Both the position numbers and the translations under genes were made by a program. The notes below the pieces were generated by a model that ran no database searches, had not been told where the DNA came from, and saw only the letters and a list, made by a program, of their open reading frames with translations. A stretch of DNA of 50,413 nucleotides. Source: JAIEPT01 sp038217425. GTDB lineage: Bacteria > Planctomycetota > Planctomycetia > Gemmatales > Gemmataceae. Of this stretch, positions 48,409 to 50,413 are shown one piece after another; positions within the stretch are counted from its first letter, which is position 1; each line of letters starts with the position of its first letter. The stretch is from the NCBI GenBank assembly GCA_038217425.1, contig JBBQPM010000030.1, forward strand, positions 1 to 50,413, given 5' to 3'.

Positions 48409-50277
48409 TCACATCTTCGTGAAGGGCCAAACGTACCACTGAACTTCGGGCGGTAACGCTCCGGGGACCATGTTGGTGAAGGGGGGCAGGTAGGCTTGCA
48501 ACATGGTCAGGATGCCGACGATGCTGGCGAGGAAGATGCTGTGCCAGATGACGGCCTTGAAGATGTCGGCCTCTTTGCCGAGTTGGTTGGTGGCGGCGGT
48601 GGCGACGCAGATGCTCTGGGCGTCGATCATTTTGCCCATGACGCCGCCGGTGCTGTTGGCGGTGCAGATCAGATGCTGAGCGTGGTCGATGGTCGGCAAA
48701 TGCTCGAAGAGGCCGTTGTTGTACATGAGCGTGGCGGTGATGCGTTGCAGACTGCCGAAGAGGGCGTTGCTCCCCGCGTCGGTGCCGGTGAGGAAGACGC
48801 CCAGCCAGCCGATGATGGCGGCGAAGAAGGGATAGGCCACGCCGGTGTTGACGAACGCGAAGCCCAGCGTGGCATCCATGCCGGCGTATTTCGTGACGTA
48901 CGAAAGCCCGATCATGAAGGCGATGGTCGGAATCGGGATCTTCATCTGCAAACAGGTTCGCCACAACACCCGGCGGATCTGGGCGAAGTTCATCCGCAGC
49001 ATGAACATCGACGCCACGCAGGCGAAGAGGACCGCGGTCCCGGGCGCCGTCAGCCAGGCGAAGTTGAAGACGGCGCGTTCCGGCAGCGGCTCCTTGAACT
49101 CCTCGTCTCGGCGAACTTCATTGTGCAGTCCGGGAACCGCGAACAGGTAATTCGTGGTCCAGTCGCCGACGATCGGCACGACGCCAGGCTTGTAGGCGAC
49201 GTTCTCGGCATAACTCGACTTCTCTTGCTGACGGACGACGCCGGTGAGCATGAGGAAGATCGACATGAGGATGAACGGCATCCAGGCGAGGGTGATGACG
49301 CCGGGCGTGAGTTTTTGGGTGTCGTGATCGGTGACTTTGGGCGCGTCGCCCAGCAGGGCTTTGGCTTCCTCGGCATGCGGATCGTTGGGGTCGAGTTTGA
49401 GCGTCGGCGCGGGGGAGGCGGCGGGGGTGTCGAAGCGATACTCGACTTTGGGTTTCCAGAATCTGAGGAAGATGGCGGTGGCCAGGAGCGAGAAGATGCC
49501 GCCGCCGATGTCGGTCATGGGGTAGAGCATGCGGACGTGGGCGAAGACATACTGGAAGGCGGCGAAGGAACCGCCGGCGACGAACAGCGCGGGCCAGACG
49601 GCCCACGTCTGTTTCCACGAGCACATGCACTTGACCATGTAGAGCGGCACGAGCAACGACAGGAACGGCAGCTGCCGGCCGGCCATGACGCTGAGGGGAA
49701 ACGGATCGATGCCGGTGACGCCGCCCAGGACGAGGATGGGCGTGCCAAGTCCGCCGTAGGCGACGGGGGACGTGTTAGCGATGAGGCACAGGACGGCGGC
49801 GAGGAACGGATTGAAGCCGAGGCCGACCATGATGGCGCCGCAAATGGCGACGGGCGTGCCGCCGCCGGCCGCTCCTTCGAGAAACGCGCCGAACGAAAAG
49901 CCGATCAGCACCGCCTGGATGCGCGCGTCCGCGGAAAGGCCTGCGACCGATCGGCGAATGATCGTGAACTGTCCCGTCTCCACGGTGATGTTGTAAAGCA
50001 TCATCGCGAAGAAGATCGACCAACCGATGGGGAGCAGCCCCGAGCAGGCGCCGTAGATGAACGACGAGAACGCCATGTGTGCGGGCATGTCATACGCGAG
50101 GATGGCGATGACGATGGCGACGAAGGCGCCCCCCGCGCCGGCGTTGGGCGCCTTCCAGCGGCGGATGACCAGGAGCCAAAACAGCACCACCACCGGCAGC
50201 GCCGCCAGCAACGTCGACCAGACGACCGACCCCCACATGCCGGCCAACGGGTCCAACTTCTGCGTGTACGCAAACAT
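48409..50277 (-). CDS. lctP: L-lactate permease
   Basis: The 622-residue protein has about 12-14 membrane segments and matches the LctP/LldP family, which imports lactate or glycolate with protons. Matching stretches include IQAVLIGFSFGAFLEGAAGG, GTPVAICGAIMVGLGFNPFL and LGVFLTGTDAGSNALFGSLQ. The final GGVMGKMIDAQSICVATAAT is also typical. A polar insert with FRFDTPAASP-like sequence near the middle makes it longer than the E. coli form. The start at 50277 lacks a strong ribosome site. No lactate dehydrogenase gene is adjacent. It is followed by a 128-bp gap with no clear feature before the TAT-protein gene. Confidence 0.93.
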   Translation of the reverse strand: MFAYTQKLDPLAGMWGSVVWSTLLAALPVVVLFWLLVIRRWKAPNAGAGGAFVAIVIAILAYDMPAHMAFSSFIYGACSGLLPIGWSIFFAMMLYNITVETGQFTIIRRSVAGLSADARIQAVLIGFSFGAFLEGAAGGGTPVAICGAIMVGLGFNPFLAAVLCLIANTSPVAYGGLGTPILVLGGVTGIDPFPLSVMAGRQLPFLSLLVPLYMVKCMCSWKQTWAVWPALFVAGGSFAAFQYVFAHVRMLYPMTDIGGGIFSLLATAIFLRFWKPKVEYRFDTPAASPAPTLKLDPNDPHAEEAKALLGDAPKVTDHDTQKLTPGVITLAWMPFILMSIFLMLTGVVRQQEKSSYAENVAYKPGVVPIVGDWTTNYLFAVPGLHNEVRRDEEFKEPLPERAVFNFAWLTAPGTAVLFACVASMFMLRMNFAQIRRVLWRTCLQMKIPIPTIAFMIGLSYVTKYAGMDATLGFAFVNTGVAYPFFAAIIGWLGVFLTGTDAGSNALFGSLQRITATLMYNNGLFEHLPTIDHAQHLICTANSTGGVMGKMIDAQSICVATAATNQLGKEADIFKAVIWHSIFLASIVGILTMLQAYLPPFTNMVPGALPPEVQWYVWPFTKM

Positions 50278-50392
50278 GCATGGCTCGATAGGTTTTCATT
50301 TCGCGGATGGTGCGATTGTAGAGCGGCAGACGCGGGATGCAAGCGGAAAAAGATTGGCGTTCGCGGGCCGCATCCATTAAAAGACAAACCAG

Positions 50393-50413
50393 AAGCCCCG
50401 CGGGTGAGGTACT
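50393..50413. repeat. Start of palindrome, GGGTGAGGTACT family, copy 2 (cut by edge)
   Basis: AAGCCCCGCGGGTGAGGTAC at 50393 onward matches the left arm of 24589-24678. The right arm, if present, lies outside the window. Confidence 0.8.

Overview
The window looks like a chromosomal segment of a planctomycete, most likely Gemmataceae-like (my inference from gene content and high GC; no marker gene was compared). Signs are a cytochrome-like DUF1549/DUF1553 protein next to a DUF1501 protein, a Cys/Gly/Tyr-rich secreted protein with a C-terminal TIGR03000-type domain, a secreted sulfatase, an orphan WXG100 protein, a Hanks-type kinase fused to receiver domains, and many secreted proteins of unknown function. 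There is no phage, rRNA operon or CRISPR array. One tRNA gene (Asp-GTC) is present.

Layout. 1-4.4 kb (minus): an operon of membrane-anchored tyrosine phosphatase, LptF/LptG-type permease, MutS2 without its Smr domain, and a truncated radical SAM gene. 4.5-5.2 kb: a DUF4058 gene. 5.3-7.2 kb (minus): glycosyltransferase plus a Kdo-hydroxylase-like dioxygenase, an envelope-sugar pair. 7.3-9.6 kb (minus): response regulator with an HTH domain, then an HDOD-like/histidine kinase. 10-14.3 kb: small lipoprotein, WXG100 protein, TIGR03000 protein with a good sigma70-like promoter, a secreted unknown and a degenerate CPBP-family protein. 14.5-20.6 kb: DUF1549/1553 plus DUF1501 pair, sulfatase, tRNA-Asp. 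20.7-28.1 kb: degenerate uronate-isomerase-like protein, coiled-coil membrane protein with a small partner, NadA, CBM9-like protein, PDZ aspartyl protease, SucD. 28.3-31.9 kb: two paralogous membrane proteins followed by an atypical Hsp70. 32-35.5 kb: clan AA protease with partner, kinase-REC-REC protein translationally coupled to a DUF4886 hydrolase. 36-40.3 kb: S9 peptidase, Cys-rich secreted protein, GroES, response regulator. 40.5-42.5 kb: a BrnT-like/XRE toxin-antitoxin pair, a GYF-domain gene interrupted by an in-frame TGA, and a small inverted-repeat element with an 8-bp direct repeat. 42.6-50.3 kb: Gfo/Idh oxidoreductase, KdgK-like kinase, PQQ-repeat protein, AlgH-type protein, TAT-secreted unknown, lactate permease.

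The most striking feature is between the genes. At least ten families of long, nearly perfect palindromes fill the intergenic gaps. Several recur within the window, some are followed by T tracts and probably act as terminators, and one carries what looks like a target-site duplication. The most interesting protein-level observations are the tandem membrane pair with Hsp70, the kinase-REC-REC fusion coupled to a hydrolase gene, the in-frame TGA, and several enzymes that have lost catalytic residues.
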